From positions 744,001 through 808,000 of the forward strand of contig NZ_CP093342.1 in NCBI RefSeq assembly GCF_022637555.1: a stretch of 64,000 nt of DNA. The letters are read 5' to 3'. Position numbers and translations under genes: made by a program. Positions 16,312-24,176 of this stretch are shown here, piece after piece. The first letter of the stretch is position 1. Each line of letters opens with the position of its first letter. The DNA comes from Microbacterium sp. H1-D42 (GTDB lineage Bacteria > Actinomycetota > Actinomycetes > Actinomycetales > Microbacteriaceae). A model generated the notes under the pieces. It was not told where the DNA came from, ran no database searches, and saw only the letters and a program-made list of their open reading frames with translations.

Positions 16312-17052
16312 TCAGGCGATCGGCAGAGGGTAGCGGCGGCGCAGCAGGGCCCGCTGCACCAGCGTCCAGGTCACCGTGACGACCAGATACAGCGCAGCGG
16401 CGAGCGGCACGAACACGGCGAACACCGCGGTCAGGTAATGCAGGGCGTTCATCATGCCAAGCATCCCCGGCGTCGCGAGCGGCCCCTCGGCCGGTGCCTG
16501 CGGTCGGAAGACCCTGCGGGTGATGTCGGCGACCACGAGGATGACCACCAGCACGACCGCCCACACGACCGCTGTCGCCGGATCGATGCCGGCGCCGATG
16601 GCGTGCAGCAGCGAGGTGCCCAGCGGTGCGCCGAACAGGTCGTGGGTGAGCAGCTCGTTCGCGTGACCAGCGATCTCGGGACGCAGGAAGAGCGTGTAGA
16701 GGATGCCGACGACGGCGGCCTGAACGATCAGCGGCAGGCAGCCGGCGAGCGGCGAGGCGTTCTCCTGCTTGTACAGCGCCAGCGTCTCGCGCTGCAGGCG
16801 CTCGGCGTCCTTGCCGTGACGCTTCTGCAGGTCGCGCAGCTTCGGTGCGAGGCGGGCGCGCATCTGCTCGGCTCTGGCCTGCGAGACGCCGACCGGGATG
16901 AGCAGGGTGCGCACCAGAACGGTCACGAGCACGACGGCGAGAGCCGCGGCATTCGCGCCCGCAAGAGGTTCGAGCAGATGCGAGAGAGAGAGGAGGGCGT
17001 TGTAGGCGGTGTCGAGAAGAAGGGTCAGTGGCGGGAAGGCGAAGATGTCCAA
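16312..17052 (-). CDS. YidC/Oxa1-family membrane insertase paralogue
   Basis: 246 residues with about five membrane segments in the 60KD-IMP order: ALAVVLVTVLVRTLLIPVGV, then a basic amphipathic loop (KLRDLQKRHGKDAERLQ), then SPLAGCLPLIVQAAVVGILY. Membrane protein integration and folding. It is not next to rpmH/rnpA, so it is probably a secondary copy rather than the housekeeping YidC. It lies downstream of a DUF6412-like gene with a 92-base gap. Confidence 0.87.
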   Translation of the reverse strand: MDIFAFPPLTLLLDTAYNALLSLSHLLEPLAGANAAALAVVLVTVLVRTLLIPVGVSQARAEQMRARLAPKLRDLQKRHGKDAERLQRETLALYKQENASPLAGCLPLIVQAAVVGILYTLFLRPEIAGHANELLTHDLFGAPLGTSLLHAIGAGIDPATAVVWAVVLVVILVVADITRRVFRPQAPAEGPLATPGMLGMMNALHYLTAVFAVFVPLAAALYLVVTVTWTLVQRALLRRRYPLPIA

Positions 17053-17144
17053 GGTGTGTCCGTTCGAGAGCAGGAGAAGGGTCGGCGAAGGCCGCGTTCT
17101 CCTGCCTCGACGTCACATCTCATGGATGCGCGTCACCGGGCAGG

Positions 17145-17417
17145 TCACGCGGCGAGCGCGACTCCCGGTGCTCGCGGACGCGGATGCCCATCGGCATCCG
17201 GATGACTCTGCGCGAGACGCGTGGACACGTCGATCGCGCGGCGCGGGTGTGGTGCGGATCGGATGCCGGCGTGCGGTGCCACCACGGCGATCACGAGGGT
17301 CAGCACAGCGAGGGCGACGAGGACCGCCGCAACCCCCAACATTCCGTCGACTGGCAGGGGCACGGCGCCGAGCGCTGTCAGCATCAGCTGCAGCAGCGTG
17401 TTCAGCGTGTCGATCAC
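17145..17417 (-). CDS. DUF6412-like small membrane protein
   Basis: About 90 residues; one amphipathic start and one strong membrane helix (LGVAAVLVALAVLTLVIAVVA), then a polar tail ending in a conserved-looking RLAQSHPDADGHPRPRAPG segment. I choose the GTG at 17417 because GGGAGG is 5 bases upstream; a GTG at 17423 is too close. I associate this tail with DUF6412 proteins that accompany actinobacterial YidC/Oxa1 paralogues. Role unknown, possibly an insertase partner. Confidence 0.7.
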   Translation of the reverse strand: MIDTLNTLLQLMLTALGAVPLPVDGMLGVAAVLVALAVLTLVIAVVAPHAGIRSAPHPRRAIDVSTRLAQSHPDADGHPRPRAPGVALAA

Positions 17418-17429
17418 GTGCACCTCCCG

Positions 17430-18200
17430 TCAGGGCAAGAGGTTAGCATCCGATCCCGACTGCGAAGCCAGCCACTCATCCAGCGTCGTGGGCAGGATTC
17501 GCGCGCCGTCTCGCGGCAGCAGTGTGTCGGGCTCCAGCGGCCCGCCGAAGTAGCGCCCGTCGGCGGCGGCGTGCACGGTTCGGTCGTCGCCGCGAGCCCG
17601 CAGCGAGCGGGTGATGAAGTCCGTGAGTGGCATGCGCTCGGGCCCGGCGATCTCAACATCCGACCGCAGTGGCACGGCGAGTGCGATCTCGATGATCGCA
17701 TCCGCGACATCAGCACCCGCGGCGGGCTGCACGAGGGCATCCGGCAGGGTGACGACCCCGTCGATCGCGGAGGCAGCGGCGATGCCGGGGGCGAATTCGA
17801 AGAACTGCGTCGCGTGGACGATCGAGAAGGGGACGCCGGAGTCCCGCACGATCTGCTCGGCCGCGGCCTTGCCGCGGTAGAACGGCACTTCGGCGCGGGC
17901 AGAGCCGACGATGCTCAGCACGACGTGGTGTCGGATGCTGAAGGCGCGCTCCGCGCGCAGCACGTTCTCGGTGCCGGTCTGGAAGAAGTCGTGCATGGCA
18001 CGCTGGTCGTGCGTCGGCGGCTTGGACACGTCGATCACGATCTCGGCGCCGTCGAGGACGGACTCGAGCCCGGCTCCGGTGACGGTGTCGACGGCGGTGC
18101 TGCGCGCGGCCACCCGCACCTCCCTGCCGAGGTGGCGCAATCGGCTGACCACCTTCGTGCCGATCTGGCCGGTGCCGCCGATGACGACGATGCGTGACAC
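17430..18200 (-). CDS. Atypical SDR / NmrA-like NAD(P)-binding protein
   Basis: 256 residues from a GTG at 18200. The N-terminal dinucleotide site is VIGGTGQIGTKVV, and the rest follows the NAD(P)H-binding NmrA-like layout (ARAEVPFYRGKAAAEQIVRDSGVPFSIVHATQFFEF) with no classical YxxxK. Such proteins act as quinone or isoflavone-type reductases or redox sensors. Only 12 bases separate it from the DUF6412-like gene, so the three minus-strand genes may be one unit. Substrate unknown. Confidence 0.85.
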   Translation of the reverse strand: MSRIVVIGGTGQIGTKVVSRLRHLGREVRVAARSTAVDTVTGAGLESVLDGAEIVIDVSKPPTHDQRAMHDFFQTGTENVLRAERAFSIRHHVVLSIVGSARAEVPFYRGKAAAEQIVRDSGVPFSIVHATQFFEFAPGIAAASAIDGVVTLPDALVQPAAGADVADAIIEIALAVPLRSDVEIAGPERMPLTDFITRSLRARGDDRTVHAAADGRYFGGPLEPDTLLPRDGARILPTTLDEWLASQSGSDANLLP

Positions 18201-18210
18201 GGTCGTCGGT

Positions 18211-18723
18211 TCAGGATTCGGCGTCGGCGGCGTCCGCCACGGCTGTCGGAGCGGATGCTGCGTCATGTGCGTGGATCGTCGCCGGGTAGTCGGGACGATC
18301 GGGCTGCCGACCCTGGTGCCCGCCCTCGCCGCCCTGGCGGCCGCCGTACGGACGGCCGTGGTCGGCGAACTCCTCGCGACTGAAGACGAGCAGCCACTCG
18401 CCGATCGTGAAGTGCAGTCCGGTCCGAAGAATCGCGGAGCGCTCCTCATCGTGCTCCTCCTGGCGCACCATGCTCATCGTCCCAGCGCCGTGCATCGTCA
18501 GCACATACTCATCGTGCTCGTCGTGCACGATCGTGGCGTGCAGCGGGTCGGCACCTGGCAGCTGCAGGGTGCTGGCTTCGTCGGAGCCGATCGTCACCTC
18601 GTCGAGGGTGATCTGGAAGACGAGGCGCTCTTCGTCGAGGCCGGTGATCCGCAGATGCGGCTTGCCTGAACCCCACTCGCCATGCGTGGTGGTCGGCTTG
18701 TACCCGTAGCTCTGGTCGTTCAT
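18211..18723 (-). CDS. FHA-like small protein, copy 1
   Basis: 170 residues; GGAGGCATC before the ATG. Residues 10-120 look like a reduced FHA domain: VTIGSDEASTLQLPG, ADPLHATIVHDEHDEYVLT, then a short helix region EFADHGRPYGGRQGG and a disordered tail. The arginine usual in FHA GR motifs is absent (IGS), so phosphothreonine binding is doubtful. It is clearly paralogous to the gene at 19108-19590. The promoter region carries the shared CAACCCCT element in the correct orientation. Confidence 0.72.
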   Translation of the reverse strand: MNDQSYGYKPTTTHGEWGSGKPHLRITGLDEERLVFQITLDEVTIGSDEASTLQLPGADPLHATIVHDEHDEYVLTMHGAGTMSMVRQEEHDEERSAILRTGLHFTIGEWLLVFSREEFADHGRPYGGRQGGEGGHQGRQPDRPDYPATIHAHDAASAPTAVADAADAES

Positions 18724-18787
18724 GATGCCTCCTCGATGCGACAGCAGGCCTCTCGTTCAAAGGTATCCCCGGCCGCGGGCGTGTTCC

Positions 18788-18797
18788 AGGGGTTGTC
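18788..18797 (-). promoter_or_regulatory. Shared stress-island element, copy for FHA-like gene 1
   Basis: GACAACCCCT on the minus strand, 65 bases before the ATG at 18723. One of six such elements in this island. Confidence 0.5.
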
Positions 18798-18806
18798 GCG
18801 CGGTGA

Positions 18807-18819
18807 CTGTCAAGCCCCT
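18807..18819 (+). promoter_or_regulatory. Shared stress-island element, copy for the 70-residue gene
   Basis: CTGTCAAGCCCCT, 72 bases before the ATG at 18892. It is back to back with the minus-strand copy at 18788-18797. Confidence 0.5.
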
Positions 18820-18838
18820 CGCGGTGACGGTGCTCCGC

Positions 18839-18874
18839 GACGAGACTTCTGATGAAGACGAGACTTCTGATGAA
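18839..18874 (+). repeat. Two tandem copies of an 18-bp unit in a 5' leader
   Basis: GACGAGACTTCTGATGAA occurs twice without a gap, followed by GACGAG that runs into the ribosome-binding site of the 70-residue gene. Confidence 0.8.
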
Positions 18875-18891
18875 GACGAGAGGAGCCCGAG

Positions 18892-19104
18892 ATGACCGAG
18901 CCCGAGATCCACACCTGGTGGCCCTATCTGTCCATCGCATCCAAGAACGCCATGCAGCAGGTGCTTGCGGACCCCGATCGGGGGCTGCCAGTGCTGATCT
19001 GCGAAGAGATCGAGATCCTGACGGGCGCTCCGGTGCGCCCCGACCGGCGTCTGACTCAGGCGGAGCAGGACTTCATCCACACCCAGCAGGAGATGGTCGA
19101 CTGA
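18892..19104 (+). CDS. 70-residue acidic protein between FHA-like paralogues
   Basis: 70 residues, with GAGAGGAGC 7 bases before the ATG. Soluble and acidic, with a WWPYLS start and a likely helical body (ASKNAMQQVLAD, LTQAEQDFIHTQQEM). I do not recognise a family. It is carried between, and opposite to, two FHA-like paralogues, with its own copy of the shared promoter element. A small DNA- or protein-binding stress factor is possible. Confidence 0.7.
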   Translation: MTEPEIHTWWPYLSIASKNAMQQVLADPDRGLPVLICEEIEILTGAPVRPDRRLTQAEQDFIHTQQEMVD

Positions 19105-19107
19105 CCC

Positions 19108-19590
19108 TCAGCCGTCCCTGACTTCTTCCTGGCGAGGGGCGTCGCGCTCGCCCGTGTACTCGGGGCGCTCAGGCTGCGAGTCCTGATCCGAGAGTTCGCC
19201 GCCCTCTCGTCCTCCGTACGGACGCCCGTGGTCCGCGAACTCGTCACGGCCGAAGACCAGCCGCCAGCGGCCGACAGAGAAGTGCGCGCCCGTGCGCAGC
19301 ACCTCGGAGCGGGCTTCGCCGTCCTCGTCGCGTTGCGCGTTCATATCTCCGGCACCGTGCATGGTCAGGACGTGCTCGTCGCGGTCGTCGTGGACGATCG
19401 TGGCGTGCAGCGGATCAGCGCCCGGCAACAGCAGCGTGCTGCCGCCCGCCGAACCGATCGTCACCTCGTCGACCGTGAGGTCGAACGTCAGGCGCGCCCC
19501 GTCCTCGGCGGTGATGAGCAGGTGCGGTCCGCCCGCGCCCCACTCCGCGTGGGTGGTCGTGGGCTCGTAGCCGTCGGATCGATCGTGCAT
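19108..19590 (-). CDS. FHA-like small protein, copy 2
   Basis: 160 residues, GAGGAGGAGAC before the ATG. It aligns along its length with the gene at 18211-18723: the same YEPTTTHAEWGAG start, VTIGSAGGSTLLLPG, LHATIVHDDRDEHVLTMHGAG and EFADHGRPYGGREGGE. The tails differ. It lies 54 bases downstream of the CBS gene on the same strand and could be co-transcribed with it. Function unknown. Confidence 0.72.
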   Translation of the reverse strand: MHDRSDGYEPTTTHAEWGAGGPHLLITAEDGARLTFDLTVDEVTIGSAGGSTLLLPGADPLHATIVHDDRDEHVLTMHGAGDMNAQRDEDGEARSEVLRTGAHFSVGRWRLVFGRDEFADHGRPYGGREGGELSDQDSQPERPEYTGERDAPRQEEVRDG

Positions 19591-19644
19591 GTCTCCTCCT
19601 CTTTCACAGTGTCGGATGCTGAGAACTCGCGGCCGTCGCCGGCG

Positions 19645-20058
19645 TCAGCGTGAGATCACTTCGACGGTTCGGCCCGTCGTCTCGGGCTCCAGATGCCGGG
19701 CGATGTCGGCCTGGCTGATGATCCCGGCCAGACGATGGTCCCTTATCACCGGGATCCTGCGGATCTGATGCTCCTCCATGAGCGCCAGCGCCTGCGCGAT
19801 GTCTGCATCCGCGTCGATGGTCACTGGCTTGTCCTCTGCGAGGCGTCCGGCGTTCGTCGTCTCGGGGTCGAGCCCGATCGCGACGGCTTTCACCACGATG
19901 TCCCGGTCGGTCAGCATCCCCTTGAGCCGGCCGTCTTCGCCGCAGATCGGCAGCGAGCCGACGTTCAACTCGCTCATCCGCTCGGCGGCGATCGAGAGTG
20001 CATCGTTCTCGCCGATGCACTGGGCGTTCGGTGTCATGATTTCTCGCGTCAGGGTCAT
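19645..20058 (-). CDS. CBS-pair protein
   Basis: 137 residues from the ATG at 20058, GGAGG 11 bases upstream. Two CBS motifs in tandem: residues 7-60 (IMTPNAQCIGENDALSIAAE; GMLTDRDIVV) and 75-125 (PVTIDADADIAQALALM; RIPVIRDHRLAGIISQADIA). Such stand-alone CBS pairs bind adenine nucleotides and are common in dormancy and stress regulons of actinobacteria. A copy of the shared promoter element lies 93 bases upstream. Confidence 0.88.
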   Translation of the reverse strand: MTLTREIMTPNAQCIGENDALSIAAERMSELNVGSLPICGEDGRLKGMLTDRDIVVKAVAIGLDPETTNAGRLAEDKPVTIDADADIAQALALMEEHQIRRIPVIRDHRLAGIISQADIARHLEPETTGRTVEVISR

Positions 20059-20150
20059 GGCCCTGCCTCCCTCTCTTCCGTGCAGTCTCTCTGCGCAATG
20101 TCTCTGTGCAATGTGCCCACGACCGTACGCAGGGCGACGCGCAGCTGGAA

Positions 20151-20162
20151 AGGGGTTGACAG
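20151..20162 (-). promoter_or_regulatory. Shared stress-island element, copy for the CBS gene
   Basis: CTGTCAACCCCT on the minus strand, 92 bases before the ATG at 20058. Confidence 0.5.
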
Positions 20163-20221
20163 GTCGACGATGACGCGTCACGTGCCTCAGGCGATCGCGA
20201 CGGAACTCGCGTTCCCCGGCA

Positions 20222-20533
20222 TCAGTCGTTGCTGTCGAGGTGCTCAGGCAACAGCGTGATGCCGCCTGTGCTGCTGGCGGAGTTCGCCATTGAAGTGATC
20301 CACTCGGCGCTGAGCTCGGGGCGCTCCGGATCGACGAAGACGAACCTCAAGGGGATCGACGGGTGCAGCCAGATCGTCGAGCGGCCGGTCGGATGATCGG
20401 CGGGGTGCTGCCATGACAGCGTGAAGCTCTCATTGCGGCGCAGCTTCGTGGCGATCACCACCTTGAGATGCGCGAGCGCGCGATCGTCGATGTCGATCGG
20501 CTCAGAATTGTCGCCGTAGTACAGCCAGCCCAT
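20222..20533 (-). CDS. DUF7882-like small protein, copy 1
   Basis: 103 residues starting MGWLYYGDNSEP at 20533. The central DRALAHLKVVIATKLRRNESFTL and the IWLHPSIPLRFVF strand match the divergent neighbour at 20605-20928. Relatives in Microbacteriaceae are, as I recall, sometimes labelled ATP-dependent DNA ligase, but there is no ligase KxDG motif here and the length is far too short. A small beta-rich protein of unknown function. Reads away from its paralogue across an inverted repeat. Confidence 0.75.
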   Translation of the reverse strand: MGWLYYGDNSEPIDIDDRALAHLKVVIATKLRRNESFTLSWQHPADHPTGRSTIWLHPSIPLRFVFVDPERPELSAEWITSMANSASSTGGITLLPEHLDSND

Positions 20534-20547
20534 GGGCCTAAGCTTGC

Positions 20548-20574
20548 CCCACTGGCATGGTGCGCACCAGTGGG
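20548..20574. promoter_or_regulatory. Inverted repeat between divergent DUF7882-like genes
   Basis: CCCACTGG (20548-20555) and CCAGTGGG (20567-20574), perfect 8-base arms with an 11-base spacer, centred between the two divergent starts. Candidate shared operator. Confidence 0.45.
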
Positions 20575-20604
20575 CAGTCGTCGTCACGCAGAAAGGCGCC
20601 ACAC

Positions 20605-20928
20605 ATGGGAAAGTTCGTCTACGACGGCACGGTGAAGACCGAGATCGAGGACCGCGCGCTGACACATGTTCAGCTGGTCATCACCGCGAAGCTGCGCCGC
20701 GGGGAGCCGTTCCCGTTCAGCTGGCGTGAGGATGCCAGTGTCGGCGGTGGCCGGACGACGGTGTGGGTCCAGCCGGGCAGCTCGCTGGTCTTCAAGTACT
20801 TCGGCAGTCGGCAGCCCGAAGTGAACCGGGCGTGGATCGAAGCCCTCGCGTACACGGCGAACACCCCGGCCGGCCTCTACCTCGTGCCGGAGCCCGCCGA
20901 GGGTGAGCAGGCGCCCGCAGCGGACTAG
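20605..20928 (+). CDS. DUF7882-like small protein, copy 2
   Basis: 107 residues from the ATG at 20605, with GAAAGGCG upstream. Begins MGKFVYDGTVKTEIEDRAL, then HVQLVITAKLRRGEPFPFSW, WVQPGSSLVFKY and INRAW-like VNRAWIEALAYTANTPAGLY. It is paralogous to the divergent gene. No catalytic motif is evident. Often automatically called a DNA ligase, which this sequence does not support. Confidence 0.78.
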   Translation: MGKFVYDGTVKTEIEDRALTHVQLVITAKLRRGEPFPFSWREDASVGGGRTTVWVQPGSSLVFKYFGSRQPEVNRAWIEALAYTANTPAGLYLVPEPAEGEQAPAAD

Positions 20929-20946
20929 TGCGTCGGGGGTGTCTGG

Positions 20947-20959
20947 CTGTCAACCCCCT
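20947..20959 (+). promoter_or_regulatory. Shared stress-island element, copy for the SDR gene
   Basis: CTGTCAACCCCCT, 64 bases before the ATG at 21024; the clearest copy. Confidence 0.55.
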
Positions 20960-21023
20960 GGAACTCCTTGCGCCGACGATGGAGAGTGCGTCGTATCCAT
21001 CGAACCGCGCAAGAGGAGCAACG

Positions 21024-21908
21024 ATGACTGCCACGACGCCCGATCCCCGCCACCAACAGCATGACGAGGGGTTCCCCTCGCAGCACCAGGATCAGCCGGG
21101 GCTCACCTCGCAGACCCACCCCACGCCCGATCACGGTGAACAGACCTATCGCGGACACGGGCGGCTCGCCGGTCGTCGTGCGCTGATCACGGGTGGGGAC
21201 TCCGGCATCGGCAGAGCGGTCGCGATCGCGTTCGCCAGAGAGGGTGCCGATGTCGCGATCGTGCACATGCCATCGGAGCAGGAGGACGCCGACACCACTC
21301 TCGAATACATTCGCGACGCAGGGCGAGAAGGCCTGAGCCTGGCGGGTGATCTGCGCGACGAGCGATTCGCCGAGAGCGCCGTGCGAAGAACTCGCGAGAC
21401 GTTCGACGGACTGGATCTGCTGGTGCTGAACGCGGGCTACCAGCACGACATCGATGGCTTCGACTCGCTGCAGACCGAAGACATGCGGCGGGTCTTCGAC
21501 ACGAACCTGGTCGGCATGCTCGTCACCGCGAGGGCGGCGTACCCGCACCTCGAACCAGGGGCTGGCATCATCGTGACCGCGTCCATCCAGGCGTACAACC
21601 CGTCGCCGGGCCTGATCGACTACGCGATGACGAAGGCCGCGCAGGTCGCCTTCGTCAAGGCGCTCGCCGAAGAGGCCGGCGAGCGGGGCATCAGGGTGAA
21701 CGCCGTCGCACCCGGGCCGATCTGGACACCGCTCATCCCCGGCACCGGCTGGGACGCAGCGAAGCTCGAGCACTTCGGCACGGATACCCCGCTCGGCAGA
21801 GCCGGCCAGCCGGCCGAACTCGCCGGGGCGTATGTCTACCTGGCATCCGAGGAGTCGTCGTACACCTCCGGAAGCGTGCTGGCCGTCACTGGAGGCAAGC
21901 CGCTATGA
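21024..21908 (+). CDS. SDR-family oxidoreductase, general-stress type
   Basis: 294 residues, AAGAGGAGC before the ATG. A 45-residue polar His/Gln-rich leader precedes a classical SDR domain: GGDSGIGRAVAIA (cofactor), LNAGYQ, TASIQAY (catalytic Ser region), YAMTKAA (YxxxK), and PGPIWTPL. The leader and GGDSGIG pattern match the YhdF/YdaD general-stress dehydrogenases of Bacillus. NAD(P)-dependent, cytosolic; substrate unknown. Overlaps the next gene by 4 bases. Confidence 0.9.
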   Translation: MTATTPDPRHQQHDEGFPSQHQDQPGLTSQTHPTPDHGEQTYRGHGRLAGRRALITGGDSGIGRAVAIAFAREGADVAIVHMPSEQEDADTTLEYIRDAGREGLSLAGDLRDERFAESAVRRTRETFDGLDLLVLNAGYQHDIDGFDSLQTEDMRRVFDTNLVGMLVTARAAYPHLEPGAGIIVTASIQAYNPSPGLIDYAMTKAAQVAFVKALAEEAGERGIRVNAVAPGPIWTPLIPGTGWDAAKLEHFGTDTPLGRAGQPAELAGAYVYLASEESSYTSGSVLAVTGGKPL

Positions 21909-22216
21909 GTGCCACCACCGACGAAGGTCCGAGTCGACCGGCCGCACACGGCGCCTGGGAGTTGACCCGCCTGGGGCATGACAGCTGGCGGATCTGCGAT
22001 CCCGCCCGACGCCAGGGCGACGCCGACTGTCTGATCGCGTATGTGGATCGGCATCCCACCGGAATGCTCGACGTGCTGTGGTTGCGCACGCCCTGTCCGC
22101 GCTCAACCCGGTTCCGCGACTTCGACCGCCTCTTCGAAGCACTCGACCTGGCGGTCGCGAACGCCTCTGACAGGTCGCGCGCGCCGTCCCCGATCCGACA
22201 CCGCCCGCCGATCTGA
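21905..22216 (+). CDS. Hypothetical protein coupled to the SDR
   Basis: 103 residues, ATGA overlap with the SDR stop. Residues 17-80 form a likely beta-sheet domain (WELTRLGHDSWRICD, CLIAYVDRHPTGMLDVLWL), with a proline-arginine tail. No family recognised. Translational coupling means it is made with the stress SDR. Confidence 0.7.
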   Translation: MSATTDEGPSRPAAHGAWELTRLGHDSWRICDPARRQGDADCLIAYVDRHPTGMLDVLWLRTPCPRSTRFRDFDRLFEALDLAVANASDRSRAPSPIRHRPPI

Positions 22217-22255
22217 AGCACGGCGTCACGTCCCGGCGCGGCCCCGACGCGGGCG

Positions 22256-22261
22256 TAGCCT
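22256..22261 (+). promoter_or_regulatory. -10 box of the nitronate monooxygenase gene, leaderless
   Basis: TAGCCT with 6 bases to the ATG at 22268. Confidence 0.5.
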
Positions 22262-22267
22262 CGAAGG

Positions 22268-23308
22268 ATGACTGATCTGCGCGAACTGCTCGGCATCCGG
22301 CATCCGATCATCCTCGCCCCGTTCGGCGGACTGTCATCGGTGCCGCTGACGGCCGCCGTCAGCGAAGCGGGCGGGCTCGGATCCTACGGTCTGTACGGCT
22401 ACGACGGTCAGCGCATCCGCGAGACGGCGGCAGCCCTTCGGGAGGTGACCGACGCGCCGTTCGCGTTGAACATCTGGCTCCCCACCGGCGACGAAGTCGC
22501 ACCCGGCCGTGAGCACGACGCCTACGCCGCCGCGCTGCTGCCGTACTTCACCGCCGTCGGCATGGATCCGCCCGCCAGACCCGAGCGCTATCTGCCGTCG
22601 CTCGACGAGCAGCTCGACGCGATCTGGGCGGCCGCCCCGGCAGCGCTCAGCGTTGTGTTCGGCGTGCCGAGCGCAGCCATCGTCGACGAGGCGCACCGCC
22701 GTGGCATCCGCGTCATCGGCACCGCGACCACGGTCGCCGAGGCCGTCGCGCTCGAGGCCGGAGGGGTGGATGCCATCGTCGCGACCGGCGCGGAGGCCGC
22801 GGGCCACCGGGTGTCGTTCCTGCGCCCGGCAGAGCAGTCGCTGGTCGGGTTGTTCTCGTTGCTGCCGCAGGTGTCGGATGCTGTCGCCGTACCGGTCATC
22901 GCCGCTGGTGGCGTCGCCGATCGGCGTGGCGTCACTGCGGCCCTCGCGCTCGGGGCCGCCGGCGTGCAGGTGGGCACCTCGTTCCTGGTCACCGGGGAAT
23001 CGGCCGCGAACGATGCGCACCGCGCGGCGATCCGCGCGACTGCGGCTGATGAGAGCGTGCTCACGAGAGCGATGAGCGGGCGCCTCTCACGAGGTGCCCG
23101 TAATCATGCGGTCGCCGAGATCGAGGCATCCGGTGCCATCGCGCCGTTCCCCGCGCAGAACTGGCTCACCGGGCGCTTCCGCGCCGTCGCCGGTCAGCGG
23201 GGGATGGGCGAGCTGCAGTCGCTGTGGCTGGGACAGTCAGCGCCGCTCGCGACCAGGGGGACCGCCGATGACGTGTTCGCGGAGCTCGTGGCGGGACTGA
23301 CTCTCTGA
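22268..23308 (+). CDS. Nitronate monooxygenase family protein
   Basis: 346 residues, FMN-dependent TIM barrel of the NMO/2-nitropropane dioxygenase family: HPIILAPFGG at the start, VSEAGGLGSYG, GVDAIVATGAEAAGH, and PVIAAGGVADRRGVTAALALGAAGVQVGT for phosphate binding. Oxidises nitronates or detoxifies propionate-3-nitronate in the family. Leaderless start. Four bases separate its stop from that of the convergent purU. Confidence 0.9.
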   Translation: MTDLRELLGIRHPIILAPFGGLSSVPLTAAVSEAGGLGSYGLYGYDGQRIRETAAALREVTDAPFALNIWLPTGDEVAPGREHDAYAAALLPYFTAVGMDPPARPERYLPSLDEQLDAIWAAAPAALSVVFGVPSAAIVDEAHRRGIRVIGTATTVAEAVALEAGGVDAIVATGAEAAGHRVSFLRPAEQSLVGLFSLLPQVSDAVAVPVIAAGGVADRRGVTAALALGAAGVQVGTSFLVTGESAANDAHRAAIRATAADESVLTRAMSGRLSRGARNHAVAEIEASGAIAPFPAQNWLTGRFRAVAGQRGMGELQSLWLGQSAPLATRGTADDVFAELVAGLTL

Positions 23309-23312
23309 CGGT

Positions 23313-24176
23313 CTAGAGGATGACGGTCGAGCGGCCGTGCACGATCACGCGATCCTCGGCATGCCACTTCACGGCGCGGGCGAGGACGAATCGCTCGACG
23401 TCCGCCCCACGGCGCTGCAGCTCGGCGGCCGACTCGGCATGCGTCACCCGCGTGACGTCCTGCTCGATGATCGGCCCCTCGTCGAGGTCGGCCGTGGCGT
23501 AGTGCGCGGTCGCACCGATCAGCTTCACGCCGCGATCCTTGGCGCGCGCATACGGATTGGCTCCGATGAACGCGGGCAGGAACGAGTGGTGGATGTTGAT
23601 AACCGGCGCGCCGATCCGCTCGATGAAATCGTCGGTGAGGATCTGCATGTACCTGGCGAGCACGACCAGGTCGACATTGCCCTGCAGCAGCTCGAGTTGT
23701 CTGGATTCCATCTCGGCCTTGGCATCAGCGCCCGAGCCGCGGGGGATGTGCACGAACGGCACGCCGAACGAGCGGGCCGACTCCGCGAGATCGGGGTGGT
23801 TCGAGACGACCATCGTCACGTCGATGTCGAGTTCGCCGCGCTGCGTGCGCCACAGCAGCTCCATCAGGCAGTGGTCGTATTTCGACACGAAGATCGCGAC
23901 GCGCTTGCGCTTGGACGTGTCATGCAGCGACCACTCCATGCCGAAGCGTCCGGCGACATCGGACAGTGAGGCCTCCAGTGCAGGGCGCTTCGCCGACAGT
24001 CCCTCGAGGTGGATCACGGTGCGCTGGAAGAAGCGTCCGCCGATCTCATCGGTCGAGTGCTGGTCGAGCGAGATGATGTTCGCCCCGTGTGCTGCCAGCA
24101 CCCCGGCGACGGCCGCGACGATTCCCGGCTGGTCATCGCAGGCGATGAGAAGGCGGGCGGTGTCGGTGTGCGGCAT
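23313..24176 (-). CDS. purU: Formyltetrahydrofolate deformylase
   Basis: 287 residues from the ATG at 24176, AAGGAGC before it; family length is about 280-290. N-terminal ACT domain (LLIACDDQPGIVAAVAGVLAAHG), then the formyl-transferase fold with FVSKYDHCL, NIHHSFLPAFIGANPYARA (catalytic Asn/His) and LIGATAHY with a following Asp. It releases formate from 10-formyl-THF, feeding purine synthesis and balancing one-carbon pools. Confidence 0.95.
   Translation of the reverse strand: MPHTDTARLLIACDDQPGIVAAVAGVLAAHGANIISLDQHSTDEIGGRFFQRTVIHLEGLSAKRPALEASLSDVAGRFGMEWSLHDTSKRKRVAIFVSKYDHCLMELLWRTQRGELDIDVTMVVSNHPDLAESARSFGVPFVHIPRGSGADAKAEMESRQLELLQGNVDLVVLARYMQILTDDFIERIGAPVINIHHSFLPAFIGANPYARAKDRGVKLIGATAHYATADLDEGPIIEQDVTRVTHAESAAELQRRGADVERFVLARAVKWHAEDRVIVHGRSTVIL

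Noticed and set aside
15670-17205. 511-codon plus-strand frame over the dehydrogenase and yidC region
   Set aside because: It spans two genes in different frames and opposite directions, and is Arg-rich without motif; a shadow.
20222-20928. ATP-dependent DNA ligase label for the paired small proteins
   Set aside because: Each is about 105 residues with no KxDG adenylation motif or OB fold.
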